NCBI RefSeq assembly: GCF_003184905.1
Contig: NZ_KZ821206.1
Location: 113,443 to 177,442 of the forward strand
Length of the DNA: 64,000 nucleotides
Origin: Bacillus sp. CGMCC 1.16541
GTDB lineage: Bacteria; Bacillota; Bacilli; Bacillales; Bacillaceae_H
Direction: 5' to 3'
Position 1 is the first letter of the stretch, and each line of letters begins with the position of its first letter. The notes below the pieces were generated by a model. The model did not search any database. It saw only the letters and a list, made by a program, of their open reading frames with translations, and was not told where the DNA came from. Both the position numbers and the translations under genes were made by a program. This document shows, one piece after another, positions 15,217 through 25,218 of this stretch.

Positions 15217-15855
15217 TTAAAATCCATTTAAGAACGGGTTTTGATCCATCTCCTGCCCAACTGTTGTTTCACTACCATGACCAGATAATACAACCGTTGC
15301 TTCTGGAAGTTGCATTAACTTTTTATCAATACTAGCTAAAAGTTTCCTGTGATTGCCTCCCGGTAAATCTGTTCTCCCTATACTTCCTGCAAATAAAGCA
15401 TCTCCAGAAAACACTATTCCCTCTTTTACAGCATAATAAGATACGCTCCCTGGTGAATGTCCAGGAGTTTCAAACACATGTAAGTCAAATGACCCTATAC
15501 TTAGCGGTCCTTCCTCGGAAATAATATCCGTTGCTTCTCCAGCAGAAATAGCACCAACTCCAAAGAACTGCGATCCGTTTAAAGCTGGATCGGTTAGCCA
15601 ATCTTGTTCTTCTTTATGTATGTAGACAGGAATGTCATATCGTGCCTTCACATCATCTACTGCACCAATATGATCAAAATGAGCATGTGTCAGTAAAATA
15701 GCTAACGGCTTGTAACCCTTCTTTTCAATAAACTCGATAAGTTTCCCTCCTTGAGCACCAGGGTCAAAAATTAAACATTCGTTTTGTTCATTCGAAAATA
15801 CATAACAGTTCGTTTGTAACGGACCTAAAGGAATTTGATAGTATGTCATCTTCAT
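15217..15855 (-). CDS. yqgX: Metallo-beta-lactamase-fold hydrolase, YqgX family
   Basis: A 212-aa glyoxalase II-like hydrolase. Zinc ligands are visible: THAHFDHIG (about 57-65), the GHSPGS histidine, the Asp of SGDALF and the His of LSGHGSET near the end. It probably hydrolyses a thioester such as an acyl-bacillithiol or lactoyl conjugate, but substrates of YqgX are not settled. Length fits the short single-domain class. It leads a two-gene operon with the MidA-type methyltransferase. Confidence 0.85.
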   Translation of the reverse strand: MKMTYYQIPLGPLQTNCYVFSNEQNECLIFDPGAQGGKLIEFIEKKGYKPLAILLTHAHFDHIGAVDDVKARYDIPVYIHKEEQDWLTDPALNGSQFFGVGAISAGEATDIISEEGPLSIGSFDLHVFETPGHSPGSVSYYAVKEGIVFSGDALFAGSIGRTDLPGGNHRKLLASIDKKLMQLPEATVVLSGHGSETTVGQEMDQNPFLNGF

Positions 15856-16075
15856 TTACCTCCACTTTCAGCTAAAATAAGTGTTGCTTGTAGTTTTATT
15901 CTACAATACAAACCTCTATTTTAAAAATAATCACATAATTTCATATATCCATTAAAGTGTCACTTTTTCATCTCGACAAACGATAAGAAAACCTTTACAA
16001 TAAAATTAGCTATTTTATTGCCAAAACCTTACTATAAAAGGTTTTATAAATTTTAACGTAAGGGGGGTTTTGCAG

Positions 16076-16249
16076 ATGGGTCTTATGATTATTTTTGCAT
16101 TAACAACATTACTAGGAATTTTCGGTGCTGTGTCAGCAATGCGAAATAAAAACTTCCTTGGATTAGGATTTGCAGTATTAACGTTTGGAATCTTTGGTTG
16201 GTTTACGGTAATGACGATCTTAAATCACGGTTATCCAACTGCTCACTAA
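16076..16249 (+). CDS. yqgW: Small membrane protein, YqgW family (DUF2759)
   Basis: A 57-aa frame from ATG 16076 to TAA 16249, behind a long G run (AAGGGGGG). It has two hydrophobic segments, the first starting LMIIFALTTLLGIFGAVSAM, a short basic loop (RNKN), and the second around GIFGWFTVMT. It matches the DUF2759 type, and it lies where B. subtilis has yqgW. The function is unknown. A bidirectional terminator follows. Confidence 0.8.
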   Translation: MGLMIIFALTTLLGIFGAVSAMRNKNFLGLGFAVLTFGIFGWFTVMTILNHGYPTAH

Positions 16250-16272
16250 TGTCATTCGTACATAGTGTATAC

Positions 16273-16304
16273 AAAAAAAGCCACCTTCGCAGATGGCTTT
16301 TTTT
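16273..16304. terminator. Bidirectional terminator between yqgW and yqgU
   Basis: AAAAAAAGCCA (16273-16283) pairs with TGGCTTTTTTT (16294-16304), giving a T run on either strand. It overlaps the yqgU stop codon. Confidence 0.9.
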
Positions 16305-17379
16305 ACTTGAAATTTACTAAATCTATTACGTCTCCCTCTTCAATATCAATGATTTGTTCAAATTGATAACCAACTAAACTTAGTTTTCCATTAATTGAAA
16401 GGTTTAACGGCATATTCTCCATATCTTCTACGATTACTTGTGCTTTACGATCTTTTAGGGAGTAACCAATCAGGTCAAACTGATTATCTACACCTGCGCT
16501 AAATGTATAAAAAGACTGGCTAGCTTGATCAATTTGACTATAAGGAATCATTAAGCCTTCATGCTCCGTTATGATAGGCAATTTCATTTTATCTAGTTTT
16601 TTAAATTCGCTATTAAAGAAGGTATACGTTCCAACACCGTTATTCTCTTCAATTGTCACAATGAGTGACTTTGACGACGACAATCCAACAACTTGATCTT
16701 TCACCACTCGCTCTTCATCTGTGTTTAAATTTAACACAACAAGTGGAGCGTATGGGTTTTCCAATGTATCGTCCAAGTCTAAATAAGCAATTTCATCTTC
16801 TCCTATCCAATGGATAAAAGGTTGTGGTAAATCATATAGTTGATGCGCTTTCGTTGTTGTATTTCTTAAAAATAGATGAAATGTCCAATCTTCTAAAAAG
16901 CTAGTTATAAACACCTCGTCTGTTGAAAAAGGATTCCATGTGTATTGAACATCAAATGATTCCATCGTAAACGTATCTTCAATTTCACCATCTCGATTAA
17001 GAACTAGCAACGTTGCTTCTTGTTCTGATGATGCGATGTGCACAAGAAACATTTTGTCATCATCATTGGCTTTTACTGAAATAATTTTGTCGTCAGAATA
17101 AAAAAATGGTTCGGCTTCTCCTGTGTAGATGTTGTACTTATCAATTACAAATCCTTGCTTATCTTCTTTTATGACTAACACATGATGATCATCGTACCAA
17201 TCTCCAATTCCATGAAAAGCAGATTGTTCAATGGTTAATGGCTGAATTTCTTCCTGTTCAATTACGACTTTTTCGCCCTCATGTTGCTTTTGTGCTTTGT
17301 TAGAATCATTTGTTTTCTCTGACTGACAAGCAACTAACATCACGATGACGAAAATGAACGTTATAGCCTTTTTTATCAT
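16303..17379 (-). CDS. yqgU: YqgU-like lipoprotein with beta-propeller domain
   Basis: The start ATG 17379 sits eight bases after AAAGG; GTG 17388 and ATG 17385 are too close to it. The product has 358 aa with a signal ending LVAC, Cys18 being the lipid-anchored residue. A charged linker is followed by repeated beta-rich blocks (ITIEENNGVGTYTF, FLVHIASSEQEATLLVLN), consistent with a propeller. It is extracytoplasmic, anchored in the membrane; the ligand is unknown. It is downstream of yqgT with about 100 nt between, as in B. subtilis. Confidence 0.82.
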   Translation of the reverse strand: MIKKAITFIFVIVMLVACQSEKTNDSNKAQKQHEGEKVVIEQEEIQPLTIEQSAFHGIGDWYDDHHVLVIKEDKQGFVIDKYNIYTGEAEPFFYSDDKIISVKANDDDKMFLVHIASSEQEATLLVLNRDGEIEDTFTMESFDVQYTWNPFSTDEVFITSFLEDWTFHLFLRNTTTKAHQLYDLPQPFIHWIGEDEIAYLDLDDTLENPYAPLVVLNLNTDEERVVKDQVVGLSSSKSLIVTIEENNGVGTYTFFNSEFKKLDKMKLPIITEHEGLMIPYSQIDQASQSFYTFSAGVDNQFDLIGYSLKDRKAQVIVEDMENMPLNLSINGKLSLVGYQFEQIIDIEEGDVIDLVNFK

Positions 17380-17490
17380 CTTCATCACCTTTATCTTTCA
17401 ATCAAATTATGCTATGTCTATTTCCTCAATGCAAGTAAAATATCGTTCTCTTCATTACTTCTCTTTGTTATATCTCGCTTTTTATGATTA

Positions 17491-18384
17491 TTACGCATAC
17501 ATAGATGCTAATAAAATAGGAAGGGTTCGTTTATAAATAGAAGATATCATAGATAAGGGTAATGGATTAATTCCTCTTCCTAGCTCAAGTGTAAATCCTG
17601 GTCGCTTATATATAAGAATAAACCAGTCCTTATAACCTGCATGGCTATCGATTGTTCGAACAGCACGATAACCACTAACCCTTTCAAACTCGCTTGCAAG
17701 GTGAGCCGCGTCTTTTGGTTCACAATCCATGTACCCCCAATAAAACTCTTCTCCTTGCGTATGCAGTGCTACCACTCGATCAAATTGCAATCGTTCAGTC
17801 AGATTTACCATGGCAATTGCTTCTGGTTCGGATAATGGACACTGGCCTGGATAGTCTCTTGGGGCTGGTCTTTTAGGGATTTTCCGCTCTTTCTCAATCG
17901 CCCAATTAGCTGGAAATTGATTATTCAAATCGACACCTCTTATATTAGCTTTCCACCCTGTGAAACCTTCACATTCTTTATTGATTTCTAAAACAGTTGA
18001 ATAGTAAGGTTCAAGACAAGGAACCCCGTTTACTACAAGGTCCACGCCGTCTGGGTTTACCATAGGTACAATTGATAAAGAAGTGTCTTGATACAGTTTC
18101 CTAGCACTTATACCGTTTAGATTTTCATCATAATAAATGGCCCGTAAGTAATCTTCTATAAATCTCATCATAACATTGGTTGTAATCCATTCATTTGCAT
18201 GAAATGACGCATTCATGTGTACGCTCTTATCTCCATCACCGATTACGATATGAGGAATCAACTTCCCTAACACACTTTGACCAATGCTTTCGATTGAAGC
18301 AATCGGATATCGGTTAAGCAGCCTTACTAGATTTTCTTGCATACGCTCATAATTATATGGTACATGCATGTTAACAATCCTCAT
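17491..18384 (-). CDS. yqgT: M14-family carboxypeptidase, YqgT-like gamma-D-glutamyl-L-diamino acid peptidase
   Basis: A zinc carboxypeptidase of the type that cleaves gamma-D-Glu-diaminopimelate bonds in peptidoglycan peptides. ATG 18384 lies six bases after AAGGAGG. Zinc ligands His62 and Glu65 are in SFHANEW, the third His is probably in VALHTQGEE, and the catalytic Glu is in FTLELGRG near the C-terminus; NPDGVDLV is also typical. No signal peptide is seen. It is shorter (297 aa) than B. subtilis YqgT as I remember it. Confidence 0.82.
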   Translation of the reverse strand: MRIVNMHVPYNYERMQENLVRLLNRYPIASIESIGQSVLGKLIPHIVIGDGDKSVHMNASFHANEWITTNVMMRFIEDYLRAIYYDENLNGISARKLYQDTSLSIVPMVNPDGVDLVVNGVPCLEPYYSTVLEINKECEGFTGWKANIRGVDLNNQFPANWAIEKERKIPKRPAPRDYPGQCPLSEPEAIAMVNLTERLQFDRVVALHTQGEEFYWGYMDCEPKDAAHLASEFERVSGYRAVRTIDSHAGYKDWFILIYKRPGFTLELGRGINPLPLSMISSIYKRTLPILLASMYA

Positions 18385-18743
18385 CACTTACCTCCTTAAA
18401 GGTTTAGATTGAAAAGACTGCTTTCATAAACTGCGTTACAACTTAACTTTTCAGCTACTCTTCTTGCACTCTTTTAACATTTGCACTCAATATGATAAAG
18501 TACGATGTCAATTCATTTATATATATATGTAAACGACGGAAGAATTTGACATCGTTTCTGTAAGCTCTGTTCCAAAAGATAATTGCTTTTAACTTGATTG
18601 CTTAAAAGATAGCTCTCTAAAGGTGGTTACTCTACTCCTCTCTACTTGCTCAATAGCACTAACGTTTACCATTACTGTCTTTTCGTAAACAAAAAGACAC
18701 ATAATAAAAGGACTTTGACACTAGAATGTCAAAGTCCTTTTTA
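18385..18743. other. Gene-free gap between yqgT and the LTA synthase gene, with a dyad
   Basis: No gene is seen. An inverted repeat ACGATGTCAA (18502-18511) with TTGACATCGT (18546-18555) encloses 34 AT-rich bases. It sits about 120 nt upstream of yqgT and could be an operator or old terminator. The right end holds the LTA-synthase terminator. Confidence 0.5.
18706..18742. terminator. Strong terminator of the LTA synthase gene
   Basis: AAAAGGACTTTGACA pairs perfectly with TGTCAAAGTCCTTTT around a 6-nt loop. A-rich and T-rich flanks make it work on either strand. Confidence 0.92.
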
Positions 18744-20654
18744 TTACTCTTTATCGTCTTCTTTTTCAAGTCGATAATTTTTCCCTTCGTAAAAACGAAG
18801 AAGATCTCCATATACAATCTTATCTGAGTAATCTAACTCTTGTTTAGCTTTTTCCATATAAGGTTCACAAGCAGCTAAATCAGTTTCCTCTTCCGTTGCC
18901 TTATCGAAGCATTTATTATCTGCGTATACATACTTATCAGTAATGAAGCTACCGTCACGTAAAACAGCAAAATCCATCTTTTCTTCAGAGAACATATCTG
19001 AACCAAATTGTACGTGATCCTTCGTATCTACACCTAACAAATGAAGGATTGTTGGTTTTAAGTCGATTTGACCAGATACTTTAGAAATCTTTTTCCCTTT
19101 ATGTTCTTCACCAGGAATATGAATAATCATCGGTACTTTTTGTAATTGTGTCCATTGGTAAGGAGTCACTTCTTTACCCAAATACTGTTCCATTGCTGCA
19201 TTATGGTTTTGAGAAATACCATAGTGATCACCATATACAACAATGATAGAATCTTCATATAACCCTTCTGCTTTTAGATCTTCAATGAAGTGTTTGAATG
19301 CTTCATCCATATAACGAACCGTTGGGAAGTATCGGTTTAATGTTCGGCTATTTGAATCAAATTCATCTACCATTTTATCTTCTTCATCAAGTTCAAATGG
19401 GAAGTGATTTGTTAATGTAATAAATTTCGTATAGAACGGTTGTGGTAGGTTCTTCATATGTTCGACAGATTGTTCAAAGAACTCCTTATCCTTTAATCCC
19501 CACCCTACTGAATTCTCAGGATTTACTTCATAATCTGCTAGTGAGAAGAAACGATCGTATCCCAGTCTTGGATACACAACATCACGGTTCCAGAAACTAC
19601 GGTTATTAGCATGGAAAACGGCACTATAGTAGCCACTTTGTTTTAGAATTTCTGGCGTACCATTAAACTCATTTCCACCATGCGTAAAGAATACCGAGCC
19701 ACGTCCTAGTGGATACAATGAATTATCTAGTAAAAACTCACTATCAGATGTTTTTCCTTGCCCTGTCTGATGATAGAAGTTTTCAAAGTAATAGCTTTCT
19801 TCAATAAAATCATTTAAAAATGGTGTAACTTCTTGGCCATTCACTGTATTACCAATAACAAAATCTTGCAATGATTCTAGTGAAACAACAATAACATTCT
19901 TATCCTTTGCCACTCCATATAACTCTTCGTTTGGAGCCTTTTGATTTGCTTTTAAATAGTTTTCAATCTCAACAAACTCACTACTATCTGCTAGTGCTCG
20001 TTGTGCTTTTGTTTTTGATTGAAGAACTGCATCATAAATATGGTAATTGTACGTACCAATATTCTTGACTAGCATTTCACGATCGAATGCACGTGTTAGA
20101 AGTTCTGGTCGCTCTGTTTCAGCTAGAGCTAAATTTGAGATAAACACTGCTACTACTGCTACATAATAGGCAAATCTCGTTTTCCGACTAACTCCTTGTT
20201 GAACTTCTTCCACTGTTTCATTCTTCTTAACTAAGAATTTACCTATTAGTACTAAAGCAATGACATCAATAAACATTAAAATGTCTGTCCATTGAAATAA
20301 TTCAAATGCACTGTTTCCTAAATCACCCATATTACTTGTTTGAAATAAAACCGGTAATGTTAAAAAGTCATTAAAAAAGCGATAAAACATAACGTTTGCA
20401 AATAGAACAAAGGTAATAATAAAACTCGTTATAATTGTATAGCGATTACGTCCTTTCGCTGATTTAAAAAATAACCCTACTCCAAAAATAAGTAGCAAGA
20501 AACTTAAAGGGTTAATAAACAAGATGAACTCTTGTGTCGCATTTTCAATCTTAATATCAAATTGACTTTTATAGACAATATACGTTTTAATCCATAATAA
20601 AATTGTTGCTGTAAGAACAAAAGACAGCTTTGACAACAATAATCGGTTTGCCAC
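18744..20654 (-). CDS. yqgS: Lipoteichoic acid synthase (LtaS family, YqgS-like)
   Basis: Transfers glycerophosphate from phosphatidylglycerol to build lipoteichoic acid at the outer membrane face. Five hydrophobic segments fill residues 8-180, then an extracellular sulfatase-fold domain. The catalytic Thr302 lies in [11 protein letters not shown], with metal ligand Glu260 in VVSLESLQD and further ligands around VYGDHYGIS. At 636 aa it is full length. B. subtilis has four paralogues; the name follows position beside glcK and yqgT. Confidence 0.9.
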   Translation of the reverse strand: MANRLLLSKLSFVLTATILLWIKTYIVYKSQFDIKIENATQEFILFINPLSFLLLIFGVGLFFKSAKGRNRYTIITSFIITFVLFANVMFYRFFNDFLTLPVLFQTSNMGDLGNSAFELFQWTDILMFIDVIALVLIGKFLVKKNETVEEVQQGVSRKTRFAYYVAVVAVFISNLALAETERPELLTRAFDREMLVKNIGTYNYHIYDAVLQSKTKAQRALADSSEFVEIENYLKANQKAPNEELYGVAKDKNVIVVSLESLQDFVIGNTVNGQEVTPFLNDFIEESYYFENFYHQTGQGKTSDSEFLLDNSLYPLGRGSVFFTHGGNEFNGTPEILKQSGYYSAVFHANNRSFWNRDVVYPRLGYDRFFSLADYEVNPENSVGWGLKDKEFFEQSVEHMKNLPQPFYTKFITLTNHFPFELDEEDKMVDEFDSNSRTLNRYFPTVRYMDEAFKHFIEDLKAEGLYEDSIIVVYGDHYGISQNHNAAMEQYLGKEVTPYQWTQLQKVPMIIHIPGEEHKGKKISKVSGQIDLKPTILHLLGVDTKDHVQFGSDMFSEEKMDFAVLRDGSFITDKYVYADNKCFDKATEEETDLAACEPYMEKAKQELDYSDKIVYGDLLRFYEGKNYRLEKEDDKE

Positions 20655-20972
20655 GCTTAAACCTCCTTAAAAACTGTATTCCTTCATAAAAAACGATTGT
20701 TTTATTTTCATATCTTCACAATAACGAAGATAATCTTAATGCTTTTTTTACAAAAATGCAAATCATTTTTCATAATCAAAAGGTAGAATAGTAATGTTAT
20801 TGATATTCGTTTATACAATTATTTAGACGAATATCTCTCAAAAAAGTTTCGCCAAAAATTAAATTCGCAATATTAAAAATATTATAAACCTTCATATAAA
20901 AGAGCCTCCTATAAAGAAGACTCTTTTAGACTACTAATATATATCCATCTTTCAGCTATTTCAAACCCACTT
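20655..20972. other. AT-rich gap upstream of the LTA synthase gene
   Basis: No gene is present. On the minus strand TTGCAT, 17 bp and TAAGAT near 20740-20770 could be a weak promoter for the LTA synthase gene. A TATCTTC/GAAGATA dyad at 20711-20732 lies in its leader. The glcK terminator is at the right end. Confidence 0.45.
20898..20930 (-). terminator. Terminator of the glcK operon
   Basis: AAAAGAG...CTCTTTT stem (20898-20930, with mismatches) downstream of glcK on the minus strand, followed by TATAT rather than a pure T run. Confidence 0.65.
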
Positions 20973-21947
20973 TTACAAACTAGCAATTTTTGTTTTCACT
21001 AACCACGCTCCGCCAATGACTCCTGCATCGTTTCCTAATGTAGCAATTGTTAACTCTACACCTTGTGCAACTCTTGGAAAAGCAAATCGATCAAAGTAAA
21101 CTCTTACTGGTTTAAGAAGTACATCTCCAGCTCTTGATACGCCACCACCAAGTACAATTTTCTCAGGATTTAACGCGTTCGCTGAGTTAGCTAATGCAAG
21201 ACCTAAATGGAATGCCAGCTTATCTACAACTTTAACCGCTAATTCATCATTTTCTCTTGCTGCATCAAAAATCATTTTAGCTGTCATAAGACCCGTTTGA
21301 GTGTATTCATCACGTAATGCGCTTGCAATTGTCGTATTTGCTACCTCTTCCATTGCTAATCGAACAACCCCAGTTGCTGATGCAATTGTTTCTAAGCAGC
21401 CCGTTTTTCCACAATTACATGATGCTCCACCTTCTGGGATAGAGGTAATGTGACCAATTTCTCCAGCAGCACCATTTACACCGTGAACGATTTCTCCATT
21501 TGCAATAACACCGCCACCTACGCCTGTGCCGAGTGTTACACACAATAAATCTTTTGCGCCATCTCCAGCACCTTTCCACATTTCTCCAATGGCTGCAATA
21601 TTTGCATCGTTGTCAACAACAACAGGTAATCCCGCTTCTACTTCCAATATATCTTTAATCGGGAATTTTTCCCATCCTAAATTAACAGCTACCTCAATTG
21701 AACCGTTAGCAAAGTTTACTGGTCCAGGAGCACCAATTCCAATTCCAACTAATTGACTCTTATCACGACCTAATTCCGTAACTGTTTTATCAATTGATTT
21801 CGCGATATCCGTTGGAATATTTCGCCCTTGCTCACTAATATCTGTGTTGATTTCCCACTTATGAATAATCTCTCCATAATGATTAATAAAGGCCATTTTA
21901 ATTGTCGTACCACCTAAATCAACACCAACTAACCATTTCTCATCCAT
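20973..21947 (-). CDS. glcK: ROK-family glucokinase
   Basis: Phosphorylates glucose with ATP in the cytoplasm. The 324-aa protein begins with the phosphate-1 loop [10 protein letters not shown] and carries the ROK signature with zinc cysteines [10 protein letters not shown] (about 175-184) after [13 protein letters not shown]. Asp in [10 protein letters not shown] is the catalytic base region. It overlaps yqgQ by 8 nt and follows gluP and yqgQ in the same operon, as in B. subtilis. Confidence 0.94.
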   Translation of the reverse strand: MDEKWLVGVDLGGTTIKMAFINHYGEIIHKWEINTDISEQGRNIPTDIAKSIDKTVTELGRDKSQLVGIGIGAPGPVNFANGSIEVAVNLGWEKFPIKDILEVEAGLPVVVDNDANIAAIGEMWKGAGDGAKDLLCVTLGTGVGGGVIANGEIVHGVNGAAGEIGHITSIPEGGASCNCGKTGCLETIASATGVVRLAMEEVANTTIASALRDEYTQTGLMTAKMIFDAARENDELAVKVVDKLAFHLGLALANSANALNPEKIVLGGGVSRAGDVLLKPVRVYFDRFAFPRVAQGVELTIATLGNDAGVIGGAWLVKTKIASL

Positions 21948-22155
21948 TCTGTCTCATCCTTTTTTCTTTTTGTAATTGTAACTCTTGGCGAACTAATAAG
22001 AGAGCCATTTGAAAATCTTGACTATCCATTAACTTAGAATGAAATAACTCTTTTAACTCTTCTTCCATCAATTCAAGATCTGCAAGACGATCTCCGACAT
22101 ATATAATTGTGCCAAAAGATTTTAAAAATTGTTGAACATCATATAGTGTTTTCAT
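21940..22155 (-). CDS. yqgQ: Small protein, YqgQ family (DUF910)
   Basis: A 71-aa helical protein opening [20 protein letters not shown], characteristic of YqgQ. It has been suggested to bind single-stranded nucleic acid on structural grounds; no role is established. It overlaps the glcK start, so the two are translated together. Its own start ATG 22155 is preceded by an AGGTG-type site. Confidence 0.88.
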   Translation of the reverse strand: MKTLYDVQQFLKSFGTIIYVGDRLADLELMEEELKELFHSKLMDSQDFQMALLLVRQELQLQKEKRMRQNG

Positions 22156-22218
22156 CTTTTCACCTATTTACATTAAACGTTTACATATACATAAAGTATA
22201 AAGGAAACTAGTCTTACG

Positions 22219-23748
22219 TCAAGACGATTTATTGTGAAGTTTTTGCCATAACTCATTATATTGATTATCATTCGGATGAAGCTTCACAGCTTGGTTAATT
22301 GCATCTTTTGCTTGATCAAATTCACCTAACTCTCTATAAATAAGCGCTAAATTATAATATGCTTCATGAAATTGATTATTATATTTCACTGCAACCTCTA
22401 AATAATTTTTGGCTTGCTCAATCTCATTTTCTTGAAATTTTACGATAGACGCTAAAAAGTACACACGACTATCCTTGCTTTTGTTTTCAATAAAAGGAGC
22501 TAAAGCACGATTAGCTTCATCATATTTTTCTTTTTCAATATATTGAGAAGCAATGCTTAGTGCAGAATTTGTATCTTTCTCTATATTTTTTTCACTAAAT
22601 CCATATATCAATAAAGATGTAACGAGAGTAATTGTGAATAACAAAGTCAATAATTGCATCCCTAGGCGTTTATGTTTAGGCAAATGAACAATACTGGCCG
22701 CCAGGAAACCACCAATTAAGCCACCAATGTGTCCTGCATTATCAATACCAGGAACAACGAAACCAAACACAAGGTTAATACCAATTACCATCATGATGTT
22801 ATAGCCCATTGTGCGAAGAAACAAATTTGGATAAGCTCTACCTATAAACAAAAGAGCACCGAAACAACCGAAGATCGCTCCTGAAGCTCCCGCAGATAAC
22901 GATGAACTAAAAATAAAGCTCCCTAATGTCCCTGCAAATCCAGCGAAGATATAAATAAAGAAGAAGCGAATACGGCCATATATCTTTTCAACTAAAGGAC
23001 CTAAATAATACAAAGCAAAACTATTCATTAACAAGTGAAGCAACCCAATGTGCAACACAATTGGTGTAAAGAATCTCCACCATTCTCCTTCTACTATATA
23101 GGGATTGTATTTAGCACCGTACTCAAGCAATGTTAAATTATTTTCACTGCCGCCGTTTAGTTCCAAAAATAAAAACATCGCCACTTGAATTGATAGAAAA
23201 ATGTAAGCAAAAAACGGCTTTCCTCTATTAAAGATGTCTTGTTCTTTCTTCTTTTGTTTATTCATTACGTAAATAACGTTTTGTTTTACTCTCTCATGAT
23301 AGAGAGAGAGTTCCTCATCACCTAGTGGACTCGAGTCATAGTCGATATGAATGTTTTGCGCAAACTGCTCGTAGCTGCTTTCGTCTTCTTGTTCAGTTAA
23401 TAAAACCGTGTCAATGAACACTTTTTTTCTTTCTTCATAAGAGTGTAGAACACTCTCCCACTGATTTAATGGGTAATCATCTACTATGTATACATTTTGG
23501 ATAAATAGCTCTTTTTTCAACCACTGTTTTCGTAATGTGGCTACTCTTCTATGCACATGTTCCATATCCCTTTCAAGCAAGTTAGACCATGTAAAGTCCT
23601 TGCGAGCGATACGAAGTACCTTTGTTTTTCGATTTTCTTTTGTTTCAAACCATAATTGAGTTAAATCTTCAGAAGCTTGTAATAGTTGATAGGATTCATT
23701 TTGTAATAGCCCATCTACTATACGCAAATAACGAAAATCTTGTTTCAT
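22219..23748 (-). CDS. gluP: Rhomboid intramembrane serine protease with TPR tail
   Basis: Cleaves transmembrane segments of partner proteins. The start is ATG 23748 behind AGGAGGGG; a longer frame upstream lacks a ribosome site. In this 509-aa protein an N-terminal cytoplasmic domain (1-175) precedes six or seven membrane segments holding catalytic Ser289 (GASGAIFG) and His340 (AGHIGGLIGG). Tetratricopeptide-like repeats fill about 410-505. This order is that of B. subtilis YqgP/GluP, linked to magnesium-transporter turnover and glucose export. Confidence 0.92.
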   Translation of the reverse strand: MKQDFRYLRIVDGLLQNESYQLLQASEDLTQLWFETKENRKTKVLRIARKDFTWSNLLERDMEHVHRRVATLRKQWLKKELFIQNVYIVDDYPLNQWESVLHSYEERKKVFIDTVLLTEQEDESSYEQFAQNIHIDYDSSPLGDEELSLYHERVKQNVIYVMNKQKKKEQDIFNRGKPFFAYIFLSIQVAMFLFLELNGGSENNLTLLEYGAKYNPYIVEGEWWRFFTPIVLHIGLLHLLMNSFALYYLGPLVEKIYGRIRFFFIYIFAGFAGTLGSFIFSSSLSAGASGAIFGCFGALLFIGRAYPNLFLRTMGYNIMMVIGINLVFGFVVPGIDNAGHIGGLIGGFLAASIVHLPKHKRLGMQLLTLLFTITLVTSLLIYGFSEKNIEKDTNSALSIASQYIEKEKYDEANRALAPFIENKSKDSRVYFLASIVKFQENEIEQAKNYLEVAVKYNNQFHEAYYNLALIYRELGEFDQAKDAINQAVKLHPNDNQYNELWQKLHNKSS

Positions 23749-24184
23749 CACTAATCCCCTCCTTTGTTTCAAATTGAACACACTGTGCTCATAGGACCGA
23801 GACAACCAAGACAAAGAAACACCCACCCATGTTCGACTCAGCCCCTAACAACCTTTCTATAATCCGATTCTACCAATGGATAGAGTAGCACGGGCTGCTG
23901 CATGTAAACCTACGTTCTTGAGCTTATTAACTTATGTTCCACACTCAGTTAATTTCCCTTCCAATAAACCTTCTTTCTTTAATGGCTTGGCTACATGAAT
24001 AGCTACTACCTACACATCATGTATCCTTTTTTGGTTGTCCCTCTAAACCTATGATACAAAAGAAGTACCATTTATATATAATGTAAAGATGTCAGAAAAC
24101 AGCACAAAAAGCAACCGTTACACTTCATGAATAAAGGGTGAGCAATCCCTTTAACAGGTTTCACTCACCCTTTACTCTCTTTCA
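23749..24184. other. 436-bp gene-free stretch upstream of gluP
   Basis: No supported gene. On the minus strand one frame reads a few tens of sensible-looking residues broken by stops between about 23880 and 24000, without a ribosome site; it could be a decayed small gene or chance. The right end contains the terminator of the next operon. Confidence 0.4.
24132..24174 (-). terminator. Terminator of the yqgN operon
   Basis: TAAAGGGTGAG (24132-24142) pairs perfectly with CTCACCCTTTA (24164-24174). The minus-strand downstream run is only moderately T-rich. Confidence 0.7.
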
Positions 24185-24367
24185 TTATGAATAACGAAAT
24201 ACTTGCCCTAATAGTTTGTCTTTCACATAAGGAATGTTTAATAAGGAGCTAATTGCTAAACTTCTAATTGCTGGACTTCCTAGAATAAGATTTACGACTC
24301 GATATCTCATCCGATAGCTCACAGTAAGAAGTAACAGCCCTACTAGTAATAATAAGATACGTTGCAC
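24185..24367 (-). CDS. yqgO: Small membrane protein in the position of yqgO
   Basis: GTG 24367 lies eight bases after AAGGAGG, giving 60 aa; the longer frame to 24400 would include that site. One N-terminal membrane segment (RILLLLVGLLLLTVSY) is followed by a basic amphipathic stretch. Position between yqgN and gluP suggests YqgO; similarity cannot be checked here. No function is known. Confidence 0.6.
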   Translation of the reverse strand: MQRILLLLVGLLLLTVSYRMRYRVVNLILGSPAIRSLAISSLLNIPYVKDKLLGQVFRYS

Positions 24368-24423
24368 TGTAACGACCTCCTTATTATTAACTTGCTCCAT
24401 TTATCACACTTTATCCTTTCTAT

Positions 24424-25218
24424 TTAAATCCAAAGGATATGAACAAGTCCGCCACCAATGATTGTGGCCGCTAAAACAGAAGCTACATTTACAACATCAT
24501 TATTAAACAACAGATAACCTTTCTGTTGTTCTGTATTCACCCCACAATGAGATCTCTTTTCTGTTTCCCTCATACACACTGAACAACGATAAACAACTTG
24601 AACCGTTGCACCTAATAATGTATCGAATACATTGCCTACAAAACCAAATACTGTGATAAATAACAATGCATAAAAATCGATAAGGTCAAACAACAGATAG
24701 CCTGTGTAAGCAATGATTAATGCACCACCTAGTGCTGCAAGAGTGCCTAACGGTGAAACAGCCCCTGATGTTCCCTTGTCTACTCTCTTAAACGATAAAA
24801 TAAAAAGCGGAGAACGTTTACTCAGAGATCCAATTTCAGAAGCCCACGTATCAGAGTTAGCTGCAGCTAAGCTAATGAGGAACCCATACACTAAATACGG
24901 ATTGTCAGTAAAAACAGAAAGCAAGCTAATACTAGCTGCAATACCACCATTTGCAAGCACTTGAATCCAATCTCTCCTATCGCTTTTTTCCACTTTATCT
25001 TCTAAGGTGCCTTTCTTTTCTTTTTTATACTTACTCCATACAGTGGATGTACCAAAGAAAACACCTAACACAACAAGTCCTTTCATTTCATATCCTACAT
25101 AAATACTAATGCCTACTAAGGAAGCTGCTATAGCTCCTGATGCTGATAACGAACGAGCTATATAGCCGATAAGCGAAATGAAAACTATACAAAAAAAGAC
25201 CACCATCTCTTCAATCAT
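24424..25218 (-). CDS. DUF92-family membrane protein
   Basis: A 264-aa polytopic membrane protein with about six hydrophobic segments. It shows the DUF92 pattern: SRRDWIQVLANGG-like region, AAANSDTWASEIG (about 119-131), KGTSGAVSPLGTLA and GNVFDTLLGATVQ, ending with a Cys pair and SHCG. Plant VTE6 of this family is a phytyl-phosphate kinase, so an isoprenoid or lipid phosphotransferase role is possible but unproved. It overlaps the 3' end of yqgN by 8 nt. Confidence 0.85.
   Translation of the reverse strand: MIEEMVVFFCIVFISLIGYIARSLSASGAIAASLVGISIYVGYEMKGLVVLGVFFGTSTVWSKYKKEKKGTLEDKVEKSDRRDWIQVLANGGIAASISLLSVFTDNPYLVYGFLISLAAANSDTWASEIGSLSKRSPLFILSFKRVDKGTSGAVSPLGTLAALGGALIIAYTGYLLFDLIDFYALLFITVFGFVGNVFDTLLGATVQVVYRCSVCMRETEKRSHCGVNTEQQKGYLLFNNDVVNVASVLAATIIGGGLVHILWI

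Noticed and set aside
23880-24010. Remnant of a small gene on the minus strand
   Set aside because: A protein-like stretch broken by stops, without a ribosome site or recognisable family; chance cannot be excluded.
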